From assembly GCF_003725775.1 (NCBI RefSeq), contig NZ_RJSG01000001.1:124262-188261 (forward strand): 64,000 nucleotides of DNA. Direction: 5' to 3'. Below are positions 20,774 through 31,822 of this stretch, piece by piece (the stretch's first letter is position 1; each line of letters starts with the position of its first letter). The DNA is from Nocardioides marmorisolisilvae (lineage in GTDB: Bacteria; Actinomycetota; Actinomycetes; Propionibacteriales; Nocardioidaceae). The notes beneath the pieces are model-generated. The model ran no database searches and was not told where the DNA came from. It was given only the letters and a program-made list of their open reading frames with translations. Position numbers and translations under genes: made by a program.

Positions 20774-22507
20774 TCAGATGGCCCAGGGACCCTCGGGCGC
20801 CTGGACCCGAGCCTCGTCGGCCTCCTGGTCGGTGAGCATCTCCTGGCTCTGCCGCTCGGCCTCGACCCGGCGCAGCCAGTGGTCGACCTCCTCGTCGATC
20901 CGGGCCTGGTCCCAGCCGAGGACGCCGGCCATCAGCTCGGCCACCTGCGGCGCGCAGAGCACGCCGCGGTCAAAGGACTCGATCGAGAGCCGGGTACGCC
21001 GGGCCAGGACGTCGTCGAGGTGCCGGGCGCCCTCGTGGGTCGCGGCGTAGACGACCTCGCCGGCCAGGTAGTCCTCGGCGTGGATCAACGGCTCGGCCAG
21101 CTCGGGGCGGTCGGCCATCAGCTGCAGGATCTCGTCGATCATCCCGCCGTACCGGCCGAGCAGGTGGTCGACGGTGGCCAGGTCCAGCCCCGAGGTCCGC
21201 GCGATGCTGGCTCGCTGGTTGGTGCGGGTCTCGAAGCCGTGGGCGCCGAGCAGCGGGACCCGCTCGGTGATGGATGGACGGACCTCACCGCCCAGGGACC
21301 GGGCGGCCACGTCGACCGCGTCCCTCGCCATCACCCGGTACGTCGTCAGCTTGCCGCCGGCGATCAGCACCAGGCCGGGCACCGGGGCGACGACGGTGTG
21401 CTCCCGGGAGATCTTCGAGGTCGCCTCGCTCTCGCCGACGAGCAGCGGTCGCAGGCCGGCGTACACGCCCTCGACGTCCTCGCGGTCCAGCGGGTCCTTC
21501 AGCAGGGTGTTCACGTGGCCGAGGATGTAGTCGATGTCGGCGCGCGAGGCAGCGGGGTGCGCCAGGTCGAGGTCCCAGGCGGTGTCGGTGGTGCCGATGA
21601 TCCAGTGCCGACCCCACGGGATCACGAACAGCACCGACTTCTCGGTCTTGGTGATGAACCCGGCCTCGGAGCGGATCCGGTCGCGCGGGACCACGATGTG
21701 CACGCCCTTGCTGGCCTGCACGTGCAGCGCACCGCGCCCGCCGACCAGCTCCTGGATCTCGTCGGTCCAGACGCCGGCGGCGTTGATGACGACCTTGGCG
21801 CGCACCTCGAGGTCGACGTCGTTCTCGAGGTCGCGGATGCTGGCCCCGCAGACCTTGGCCTGTCCTGAGCCTGTCGAAGGGTCGCCCTCGCGCAGGAAGC
21901 CGGTGACCTTGGTGCGCGAGGCCACGTGCGCCCCGTACGCCGCGGCGGTGCGCGCGATGTTCATGACCAGGCGGGCGTCGTCGACCTGGCAGTCGTAGTA
22001 CCGGATCGCGCCGGTGAGCTGGTCGGTGCGCAGGTCGGGCGCGATCCGCGCGATCTGGCGGCGGAACAGGTGCTTGTGCTTGGGCACGCCCATCTCGTAC
22101 TTGCCGGCCATCGCCATGCCGTCGTACAGGACCAGGCCGGCACCGACGTACGGGCGCTCCCGGGTCTTGTGCAGCGGGTAGAGGAACGGCACCGGGCGGA
22201 CCAGGTGCGGCGCGATCCGGGTGAGCAGCAGGCCGCGCTCCTCAAGGGCTTCGCGGACCAGGCCGAAGTCGAACATCTCCAGGTAGCGCAAGCCGCCGTG
22301 GACCAGCTTGCTGCTGCGGCTGCTGGTGCCGCTGGCGAAGTCGCGCTGCTCAACCAGGGCGGTCGAGAGCCCGCGCGACACGGCATCCAGGGCGATGCCC
22401 GCGCCGACCACGCCGGAGCCGACCACCAGCACGTCGACCTCCTGGGTCGACATCCCGGTCAGCGCGGCGGCGCGCGAGCCGGGTCCGAGGTCTGCGGTCA
22501 GCGCCAT
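20774..22507 (-). CDS. glpD: Glycerol-3-phosphate dehydrogenase (FAD-dependent)
   Basis: 577 residues. Oxidises sn-glycerol-3-phosphate to DHAP and passes electrons to quinones at the membrane. N-terminal FAD fold DVLVVGSGVVGAGIALDAV, then SGTSSRSSKLVHGGLRYLE (GlpD signature), VINAAGVWTDEI, and a C-terminal DAO_C domain. Start ATG 22507 has AAGACT 7 nt upstream. At residues 208-217 (GDPSTGSGQA) the protein carries an in-frame insert encoded by a mobile repeat (see 21857-21886). No glpF or glpK is adjacent. Confidence 0.96.
   Translation of the reverse strand: MALTADLGPGSRAAALTGMSTQEVDVLVVGSGVVGAGIALDAVSRGLSTALVEQRDFASGTSSRSSKLVHGGLRYLEMFDFGLVREALEERGLLLTRIAPHLVRPVPFLYPLHKTRERPYVGAGLVLYDGMAMAGKYEMGVPKHKHLFRRQIARIAPDLRTDQLTGAIRYYDCQVDDARLVMNIARTAAAYGAHVASRTKVTGFLREGDPSTGSGQAKVCGASIRDLENDVDLEVRAKVVINAAGVWTDEIQELVGGRGALHVQASKGVHIVVPRDRIRSEAGFITKTEKSVLFVIPWGRHWIIGTTDTAWDLDLAHPAASRADIDYILGHVNTLLKDPLDREDVEGVYAGLRPLLVGESEATSKISREHTVVAPVPGLVLIAGGKLTTYRVMARDAVDVAARSLGGEVRPSITERVPLLGAHGFETRTNQRASIARTSGLDLATVDHLLGRYGGMIDEILQLMADRPELAEPLIHAEDYLAGEVVYAATHEGARHLDDVLARRTRLSIESFDRGVLCAPQVAELMAGVLGWDQARIDEEVDHWLRRVEAERQSQEMLTDQEADEARVQAPEGPWAI
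21857..21886 (-). repeat. Dispersed repeat inserted in frame in glpD
   Basis: The stretch reads CCTTCGACAGGCTCAGGACAGG on the minus strand, a word I know as a dispersed intergenic and intragenic repeat in many high-GC genomes; its translations (PSTGSGQA, PEPVEG, LSLSKG) recur inside unrelated proteins. Here it adds about 10 residues between two beta strands of GlpD without breaking the frame. Only this copy is seen in the window. Confidence 0.7.
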
Positions 22508-22541
22508 GGCGCCAAGTCTTCCAGACCCCGGACCCGGGTTC

Positions 22542-22577
22542 TCAGCAGCCGCAGCAGCCGCAACCACAGGTGTCCAT
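22542..22577 (-). CDS. Cys-rich 11-residue peptide MDTCGCGCCGC
   Basis: An 11-codon open frame with five cysteines (positions 4, 6, 8, 9, 11) and four glycines. It has a near-perfect Shine-Dalgarno AAGGAGG with 6-nt spacing before the ATG, one of the best ribosome-binding sites in a window where many genes lack any. It is divergent from the arsR-aqpS-arsC operon, next to its operator region, and 34 bp upstream of glpD. It could be a translated metal(loid)-binding peptide or a Cys-codon leader peptide for glpD. Too short for homology evidence. Confidence 0.55.
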   Translation of the reverse strand: MDTCGCGCCGC

Positions 22578-22598
22578 GCCACGCCTCCTTCCCGATAG

Positions 22599-22659
22599 AT
22601 ATCGATGAATGTCGATGTCTACGTTGCAGGCATACATCGATGTCTGTCAATATTGATGT
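22599..22659. promoter_or_regulatory. ArsR operator/divergent promoter region
   Basis: AT-rich 60-bp gap with four copies of a TCGATG or TTGATG word and inverted repeats (ATCGA-N6-TCGAT near 22601-22616; ACATC-N16-GATGT at 22634-22659). It ends at the arsR start. Such AT-rich dyads next to an ArsR gene are the usual autoregulatory sites. CAATAT ends 6 nt before the arsR ATG and may be its -10. Confidence 0.65.
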
Positions 22660-23013
22660 ATGTCGAAGTCCTTGACGCTGACGCCCGTGGAAACGGTCGC
22701 GTGCTGCTCACCCCTGGTGTCCGCGCCGCTCGCCGAGGAGACGGCCGAGCGCATCGCTCCGCTGCTCAAGGCGATCGCGGATCCCGTCCGCCTCCGGCTG
22801 CTCTCCCTCGTCGCGGCGCACGCGGACGGCGAGGCCTGCGTCTGCGACCTCAACGGCGCCTTCGACCTCTCCCAGCCGACGATCAGCCACCACCTGAAGG
22901 TGCTCCACGAGGTCGGGCTGCTCGAGCGCAGCAAGCGCGGCGTCTGGGTCTACTACCGAGCCCGGCGTGAGGCGCTGGCCGATCTCGGCTCGCTGATCGG
23001 CGGCGGACTGTGA
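22660..23013 (+). CDS. arsR: ArsR-family arsenite-responsive repressor
   Basis: 117 residues, winged helix-turn-helix with LKAIADPVRLRLLSLV and SQPTISHHLKVLHEVGLLE (recognition helix). Cysteines are at 15, 16, 60 and 62; the N-terminal Cys pair plus one in the CVCDL segment matches the As(III) site type described for Corynebacterium CgArsR, rather than the E. coli CxC-only type. Expected to leave DNA when As(III) or Sb(III) binds. The stop overlaps the aqpS GTG by 4 nt; it heads the ars operon. Confidence 0.93.
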   Translation: MSKSLTLTPVETVACCSPLVSAPLAEETAERIAPLLKAIADPVRLRLLSLVAAHADGEACVCDLNGAFDLSQPTISHHLKVLHEVGLLERSKRGVWVYYRARREALADLGSLIGGGL

Positions 23014-23690
23014 GCCTCGCCCGTCGCGCGACCGCCGAGCTGGTCGGGACCGCCTTCCTGGTCGCCTGCGTGATCGGCTCCGGCATCGCCGCGTCGCGCC
23101 TGTCCCCCGACGACACCGGGCTCCAGCTGCTCGAGAACAGCCTGGCCACCGGAGCCGTGCTGGTCGCGCTGATCCTCACGCTGCAGCCGGTCTCGGCCGT
23201 CTTCAACCCGGTGGTCAGCGCGGTCGAGGCCGCGCTCGGCCTGATCCGCTGGTCCGAGGCAGCGGTGCTCGCCGCGGCCCAGGTCCTCGGCGGGATACTC
23301 GGCGCGGTCGTCGCCAACCTGATGTTCGACCTCGACGCGGTCACCTGGTCGACGCACGAGCGCAGCGCCGGACACCTCTGGCTCGGCGAGGTGGTCGCGA
23401 CCTTGGGGCTGGTGCTGGTCGTCTTCGGCGGGATCCGCTCCGGCCGCACCGAGTCGATCGCCTTCGCGGTCGGCGGCTACATCGCCGCGGCGTACTGGTT
23501 CACCTCCTCGACGAGCTTCGCCAACCCGGCGGTGACCATCGCGCGAATGTTCTCCAACACGTTCGCGGGCATCGACCCGTCCTCGGTCGCCATGTTCGTG
23601 CTGATGCAGGTCGTCGGCGGTGCGCTCGCCCTCGGCCTGGTCCGTCTGCTGTTCCCTGTCACCGAGCTCGCCGAAGGAGCCGTCCGATGA
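23010..23690 (+). CDS. aqpS: MIP-family aquaglyceroporin, AqpS-like arsenite channel
   Basis: 226 residues, six membrane spans with two half-helix loops: FNPVVS (first NPA box changed to NPV, N66) and FANPAVTIAR (second, N172). Placed between arsR and arsC, it takes the role of an arsenite efflux pump: As(III) formed from arsenate leaves down its gradient, as shown for Sinorhizobium AqpS. Start GTG 23010 overlaps arsR; stop overlaps arsC (ATGA). No arsB or acr3 pump is in the window. Confidence 0.88.
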   Translation: MSLARRATAELVGTAFLVACVIGSGIAASRLSPDDTGLQLLENSLATGAVLVALILTLQPVSAVFNPVVSAVEAALGLIRWSEAAVLAAAQVLGGILGAVVANLMFDLDAVTWSTHERSAGHLWLGEVVATLGLVLVVFGGIRSGRTESIAFAVGGYIAAAYWFTSSTSFANPAVTIARMFSNTFAGIDPSSVAMFVLMQVVGGALALGLVRLLFPVTELAEGAVR

Positions 23691-24082
23691 CCCGTCCCAC
23701 CGTCCTCTTCGTCTGCGTGCACAACGCCGGTAGGTCCCAGATGGCCGCGGGGTTCCTCCAGCACCTCGCGGGCGACCGGGTGGACGTGCTGTCCGCCGGC
23801 TCGGCACCGGCGGACCAGATCAACCCGACCGCGATCGAGGCGATGGCCGAGGTCGGCATCGACATCGCCGGCGAGCAGCCGAAGGTACTCACCACCGAGT
23901 CGGTGCAGGCCTCCGACGTGGTGATCACGATGGGCTGCGGCGACGCCTGCCCGTTCTACCCGGGCAAGCGCTACGAGGACTGGAAGCTCGACGACCCAGC
24001 CGGCCAGGGCATCGAGGCGGTGCGGCCGATCCGCGACGAGATCCGGAGCCGGGTCGAGGCCCTGATCGCCAGCCTCGGCTGA
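23687..24082 (+). CDS. arsC: Arsenate reductase, low-Mr phosphatase fold
   Basis: 131 residues. Reduces As(V) to As(III). The P-loop CVHNAGRS (Cys10 to Arg16, CX5R) is the nucleophile loop; Cys84 and Cys88 in TMGCGDACPFYPG form the disulfide relay, so it is of the thioredoxin or mycothiol-coupled class. DDP near residue 102-104 supplies the general acid Asp. Third gene of the operon, overlapping aqpS by 4 nt. Confidence 0.95.
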   Translation: MTRPTVLFVCVHNAGRSQMAAGFLQHLAGDRVDVLSAGSAPADQINPTAIEAMAEVGIDIAGEQPKVLTTESVQASDVVITMGCGDACPFYPGKRYEDWKLDDPAGQGIEAVRPIRDEIRSRVEALIASLG

Positions 24083-24087
24083 GCGTC

Positions 24088-25194
24088 CTACTGGACGACG
24101 ACCTCGATCCGCTGGAACTCCTTGACCTCGGTGTAACCCGTGGTCGCCATCGAGCGCTTCAGGGCGCCGACCAGGTTCATGGTGCCGTCGGCGACGCGGG
24201 ACGGGCCGAAGAGGATCTCCTCCAGCGAGCCGATGGTGCCGATCTCGACGACCTCGCCGCGCGGCAGCTCGGCGTGGTGCGCCTCGGCGCCCCAGTGACG
24301 ACCGCGGCCGGGAGCCTCGGAGGCCCGGGCCAGCGGAGAGCCGATCATCACGGCGTCGGCACCGCAGGCGATCGCCTTGGCGATGTCGCCGCTGCGACCG
24401 ATCGAGCCGTCGGCGATGACGTGCACGTAGCGGCCGCCGGACTCGTCCATGTAGTCACGACGGGCAGCCGCGACGTCGGCCACCGCGGAGGCCATCGGCA
24501 CCGCGACACCGAGCACGGTGCGGGTGGTGTGCGCGGCACCGCCGCCGAAGCCGACCAGCACACCGGCAGCGCCGGTCCGCATCAGGTGCAGGGCCGCCTG
24601 GTACGTCGCGCAGCCACCGACGATGACCGGGACGTCGAGCTCGTAGATGAACTCCTTGAGGTTCAGCGGCTCGGCCTGGCCCGAGACGTGCTCTGCGCTG
24701 ACCGTGGTCCCGCGGATGACGAACATGTCGACACCGGCGTCCACGACGGTCTTGGCGAACTCCTTGGTCCGCTGCGGCGAGAGCGATCCCGCGACGGTGA
24801 CGCCGGAGGCGCGCATCTCCTGCAGACGGGCGGTGATCAGCTCGGCCTTGATCGGCTCGGCGTAGACCTCCTGCATCCGGGTGACCGCGGCCTCGTTGTC
24901 CAGGCCGCCGATCTCCTCGAGCAGGGCGGTCGGGTCCTCGTACCGGGTCCAGAGACCCTCGAGGTTGAGCACGCCGAGACCGCCGAGCTTGCCCAGCGCG
25001 ATCGCCGTGGACGGCGACATCACCGAGTCCATCGGCGCGGCCAGGATCGGCAGGTCGAAGCGGTAGGCGTCGATCTGCCAGGCCGTCGACACCTCCTCGG
25101 GGTCACGCGTACGCCGCGAGGGGACGATCGCGATGTCGTCGAAGGAGTACGCACGGCGGCCGCGCTTGGCACGGCCGATCTCGATCTCGGTCAC
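24088..25194 (-). CDS. guaB3: GuaB3-family IMP dehydrogenase-related protein
   Basis: 368 residues, an IMPDH/GMPR barrel without CBS domains: [66 protein letters not shown]. The catalytic loop reads GGGAAHTTR, with His222 where IMPDH and GMPR have the essential Cys. It follows guaB by 9 nt; TAGGGT, overlapping the guaB stop, ends 6 nt before the GTG start and suggests an internal leaderless promoter. GuaB3 proteins are kept next to guaB in actinobacteria; the reaction here is unknown. Confidence 0.92.
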   Translation of the reverse strand: MTEIEIGRAKRGRRAYSFDDIAIVPSRRTRDPEEVSTAWQIDAYRFDLPILAAPMDSVMSPSTAIALGKLGGLGVLNLEGLWTRYEDPTALLEEIGGLDNEAAVTRMQEVYAEPIKAELITARLQEMRASGVTVAGSLSPQRTKEFAKTVVDAGVDMFVIRGTTVSAEHVSGQAEPLNLKEFIYELDVPVIVGGCATYQAALHLMRTGAAGVLVGFGGGAAHTTRTVLGVAVPMASAVADVAAARRDYMDESGGRYVHVIADGSIGRSGDIAKAIACGADAVMIGSPLARASEAPGRGRHWGAEAHHAELPRGEVVEIGTIGSLEEILFGPSRVADGTMNLVGALKRSMATTGYTEVKEFQRIEVVVQ

Positions 25195-25203
25195 CGCAGA
25201 ACC

Positions 25204-27515
<2,312 letters not shown>

Positions 27516-27578
27516 GCATCGATGGTGCTGAAGGCGTGTTGCGGGTCGGCTGCGCCTTCGTTACAGGCGCGTCAACAA

Positions 27579-27604
27579 GGGCTCACACGCCCTAGGGTGA
27601 GCCC
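27579..27604. promoter_or_regulatory. Inverted repeat over the YciI promoter
   Basis: GGGCTCAC-N10-GTGAGCCC is a perfect 8-bp dyad that ends at the ATG of the YciI gene and encloses its -10 hexamer TAGGGT (27593-27598). As transcription should begin at the ATG, the dyad would not be in RNA, so it is best read as an operator. Confidence 0.5.
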
Positions 27605-27904
27605 ATGGCCGAGTGGATCTACTTCATCCATCCCCCGCGGGAGAAGTTCGTCGCGACGATCACCCCCGAGGAGGCGGAGACGATGAGCATCCACCGCGAC
27701 CACCTCGCCGCGCTGCTCGAGTCGGGCACGCTGATCATGGCCGGCCCGACCTTCGGCGACATCAACACCGGCGTTGCGGTGATCGAGGCCGAGGACGAGG
27801 ACGCCGCGATGGCGATCGTGAACTCCGACCCGGCCGTGACCTCCGGCCTGATGCGCCCGGAGCTGCGGCCGATGCGGGTGACGTTCCTGCGGGGCCGTGA
27901 CTAG
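27605..27904 (+). CDS. YciI-like protein
   Basis: 99 residues with the YCII alpha/beta fold: IYFIHPPREKFVATITPEE, then the conserved HRDHLAALLESGTLIMAGP with catalytic-type His, and NSDPAVTSGLMRPELRP. Family members are ferredoxin-like dimers with an unknown reaction, some dehalogenating. TAGGGT ends 6 nt before the ATG. Its stop overlaps the convergent fatty-acid hydroxylase stop. Confidence 0.85.
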   Translation: MAEWIYFIHPPREKFVATITPEEAETMSIHRDHLAALLESGTLIMAGPTFGDINTGVAVIEAEDEDAAMAIVNSDPAVTSGLMRPELRPMRVTFLRGRD

Positions 27905-28827
27905 GCGACCGGCGTCGGCGGCCTGATCGGCTCGAACTCCGGGTCGCCCTGGTGGCCCGGGGGCTGCCAGCCCGGAGGGCCGAACAGGTAGCCGAGCTTG
28001 TCGCGCACCGTGTCGGCCGCGCGGACGTTGTGCACGATCTGCGCGTAGTCGCCGTACTGGAGCTTGATCATGTTGTAGGTCTCGACCGGCTTGGTCAGCC
28101 CGTACGTCGGCTTCTGCTTCTCCTCCACGAAGGTGCCGAGCATCCGGTCCCAGATGATGAAGATGCCGGCGTAGTTCTTGTCGAGGTACTCCGGGTCCGA
28201 GCCGTGGTGCACGCGGTGGTGCGACGGGGTGTTCATCACGAGCTCGATCGGGCGCGGCAGCTTTCCGATCATCTCGGTGTGGGTGAAGAACTGGTAGATC
28301 AGGTTGAAGCCGAAGGCGACGTAGATCGTCCAGGGCGCGAAGCCGAGGAACGGCAGCGGCAGCCAGAAGAAGAACTCGAACCACGGGTTCCACTTCTGCC
28401 GCAGCGCGGTCGCGAAGTTCATGTACTCACTCGAGTGGTGCGCCTGGTGCGCGGCCCAGCCGATGTTGACCCGGTGCACGAACCGGTGCGAGCAGTAGAA
28501 CGCGAAGTCGACGCCGAGGATCAGCAGCACCCAGTACCACCAGGTGTCGGTCGGCATCTTGATCGCGTCGGGGGTCACGTAGACGAAGACGGCGTTGTAG
28601 ACGAGGAACGAGCCGACCTTCAGCGCCAGCGAGAAGGCCAGCGAGATCAGGCCCATGCCCATGCTGGTGCGGGCGTCGCGTCCCTGGTAGCCGGTGCGGG
28701 CGGCCCCGAGCACGTTGTCGTCGTGGTCGAGCCACTTGAGCGCGGCGAGCTCGATGACGATGGTGATCAGGAAGAACGGGACCGCGTAGGTCACCGGGTT
28801 CTTCATCGGGTCCAGCAGCTCGTGCAT
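27901..28827 (-). CDS. Sterol desaturase / fatty-acid hydroxylase family membrane enzyme
   Basis: 308 residues, about four membrane segments and the di-iron histidine clusters HRFVH, HQAHHSS and HHRVHHG in order, plus a further His in FFTHTEMIG. The family hydroxylates or desaturates lipids, carotenoids or sterols using O2. Shine-Dalgarno AAGGAGA lies 7 nt before the ATG, unlike the leaderless neighbours. Divergent from a TetR gene across a palindromic operator, so likely under its control. Substrate unknown. Confidence 0.9.
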   Translation of the reverse strand: MHELLDPMKNPVTYAVPFFLITIVIELAALKWLDHDDNVLGAARTGYQGRDARTSMGMGLISLAFSLALKVGSFLVYNAVFVYVTPDAIKMPTDTWWYWVLLILGVDFAFYCSHRFVHRVNIGWAAHQAHHSSEYMNFATALRQKWNPWFEFFFWLPLPFLGFAPWTIYVAFGFNLIYQFFTHTEMIGKLPRPIELVMNTPSHHRVHHGSDPEYLDKNYAGIFIIWDRMLGTFVEEKQKPTYGLTKPVETYNMIKLQYGDYAQIVHNVRAADTVRDKLGYLFGPPGWQPPGHQGDPEFEPIRPPTPVA

Positions 28828-28841
28828 GATCAGGTCTCCTT

Positions 28842-28878
28842 GATATGACTCATGGGTAAGTTACCACAGGTTCATATC
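28842..28878. promoter_or_regulatory. TetR operator between fatty-acid hydroxylase and tetR
   Basis: A 37-bp dyad with arms GATATGA/TCATATC at the ends and GGTAA/TTACC around the centre. It is placed 14 bp from the hydroxylase start and just upstream of the tetR -10 TAGAAT (28885-28890), so one site can regulate both genes. Confidence 0.7.
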
Positions 28879-28896
28879 TCTGGCTAGAATCCTTTC

Positions 28897-29559
28897 ATGA
28901 CCTCCACCACCCCCACCAGGGTCCGGCCGAACGCCGGGACCAAGGGGGTCGCCCGCGCCGACCGGGAGGCGCAGATCGTCGAGGTCGCCTGCAAGGCGTT
29001 CGGCGAGCGCGGGTACGCCAACACCTCGGTGGCCGACGTCGCCGAGGCGGCGGGCATCTCCAAGCCGCTGATCTACAACTACTTCGGCTCCAAGGAGGGC
29101 CTGCACGCGGTCTGCGTCGAGCACGCCGCGGCCACCCTCTGGGCCGAGTTCGAGCGCAGCTCGCACACCGACACCGTCGGCCTGGCGCGCGCGGTCCTCA
29201 CCCTGGACGGGATGTTCCGGGCGCTGGCGCCGCAGCCGTGGATCTGGCGCCTGGTCTTCGACCCGACCGCGCCGGACGAGGGCGCGAGCCACGACGCGTT
29301 CCAGGCCTACGAGCAGAAGCTGTTCACCCTCGGCGAGGACGGCGTCAGCGAGCTGATGCGACTCGCCGGCAACGACGACCACGACGACACCTCCGCGATG
29401 CACGCCGTGTGGGAGTCGGTGTTCCGCTCGCTGGTGAACTGGTGGCTGGACCACCCGGAGGTCTCCCCCGAGGAGATGACCGCGCGCTGCGTCCGGATGT
29501 TCAGCACCGCGTTCGGGCCGATCGAGGGCTTCGCCGACCCGGCAGGAACTCGCGCCTGA
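28897..29559 (+). CDS. TetR/AcrR-family regulator
   Basis: 220 residues. Helix-turn-helix AFGERGYANTSVADVAEAAG followed by ISKPLIYNYFGSKEGLH; the rest is the helical ligand-binding and dimer domain. TAGAAT ends 6 nt before the ATG. The last seven codons (ADPAGTR) are encoded by one copy of a 23-bp repeat whose second copy forms the terminator stem immediately downstream, so the C-terminus may be a late addition. Probable repressor of the divergent membrane hydroxylase; ligand likely a lipid (inference). Confidence 0.9.
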   Translation: MTSTTPTRVRPNAGTKGVARADREAQIVEVACKAFGERGYANTSVADVAEAAGISKPLIYNYFGSKEGLHAVCVEHAAATLWAEFERSSHTDTVGLARAVLTLDGMFRALAPQPWIWRLVFDPTAPDEGASHDAFQAYEQKLFTLGEDGVSELMRLAGNDDHDDTSAMHAVWESVFRSLVNWWLDHPEVSPEEMTARCVRMFSTAFGPIEGFADPAGTRA

Positions 29560-29586
29560 ATTGCGCCGACCCGGCAGAAACTCGCG
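29532..29586 (+). repeat. Direct repeat linking tetR 3' end and terminator
   Basis: Two 23-bp copies (29532-29554 and 29564-29586) differ at one base. The first encodes the TetR C-terminus, the second is the left arm of the terminator hairpin. The arrangement suggests partial duplication of a palindromic element. Confidence 0.7.
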
Positions 29587-29606
29587 TGAGTTTCTGCCGG
29601 GTCGGC
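29565..29606. terminator. Perfect 19-bp hairpin between tetR and groEL
   Basis: GCCGACCCGGCAGAAACTC and its exact complement are separated by GCGT, 5 bp past the tetR stop and 9 bp before the groEL stop. It can serve both converging genes. No long U-tract follows on either side. Confidence 0.75.
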
Positions 29607-29615
29607 GTGTTCGGA

Positions 29616-31299
<1,684 letters not shown>

Positions 31300-31316
31300 A
31301 CCGATGGATCGAATGA

Positions 31317-31610
31317 TCAGCTGACGACCGCGAGCACGTCGCGCGCGCTCAGGATCAGGTACTCGGAGCCCGCGTACTTGACCTCGGTGCCGCCGTACTT
31401 GCTGTAGATGACCTTGTCGCCGACGTTCACGTCGAGCGGGACCCGGTTGCCGTTGTCGTCGATGCGGCCGGGGCCGATCGCGAGGACCTCGCCCTCCTGG
31501 GGCTTCTCCTTGGCGGTGTCCGGGATGACCAGGCCGGAAGCCGTGGTCTGCTCGGCGTCGAGCGGCTGCACGACGATCCGGTCCTCGAGGGGCTTGATGT
31601 TGACCGACAC
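31317..31610 (-). CDS. groS: Co-chaperonin GroES
   Basis: 97 residues. Caps the GroEL chamber. [19 protein letters not shown], the mobile loop [18 protein letters not shown], and the C-terminal [19 protein letters not shown] are all standard. GTG 31610 is supported by GGAGG 8 nt upstream; the reading frame extends further but without family similarity. It heads the groESL operon under CIRCE control. Confidence 0.97.
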   Translation of the reverse strand: MSVNIKPLEDRIVVQPLDAEQTTASGLVIPDTAKEKPQEGEVLAIGPGRIDDNGNRVPLDVNVGDKVIYSKYGGTEVKYAGSEYLILSARDVLAVVS

Positions 31611-31723
31611 GATGTCGACCTCCACTTTCACACGTTGTTGGAACTGCTCAGCGTTGGGGTGTTTCAAGCTTGGTGCCTGCTTCAGGAGTACGCCGTCGCG
31701 GGGGTCGTACGCCGTCACAGGCG

Positions 31724-31750
31724 CTGGCACACTCACGGGGAGAGTGCCAA
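31724..31750 (-). promoter_or_regulatory. CIRCE element 1 (degenerate)
   Basis: Reads TTGGCACTC-N9-GTGTGCCAG on the minus strand, the 9-9-9 layout of the HrcA operator, with three mismatches in the right arm to the consensus GAGTGCTAA. About 114 bp upstream of groES. Confidence 0.75.
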
Positions 31751-31758
31751 CACAGAAC

Positions 31759-31785
31759 TTAGCACTCGCCCCAACCGAGTGCCAA
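31759..31785. promoter_or_regulatory. CIRCE element 2
   Basis: TTAGCACTC-N9-GAGTGCCAA, one mismatch from the CIRCE consensus. HrcA bound here would repress groESL at normal temperature. The start of the divergent methyltransferase gene is 38 bp away, so it could be affected as well. Confidence 0.9.
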
Positions 31786-31822
31786 CGGCGGGGCTCCCCT
31801 CGGTCTGCGCCATGATGTGCCG

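Noticed and set aside
31611-31736. N-terminal extension of GroES
   Set aside because: Family length and the GGAGG Shine-Dalgarno support GTG 31610; the extension would also cover the promoter and CIRCE region.
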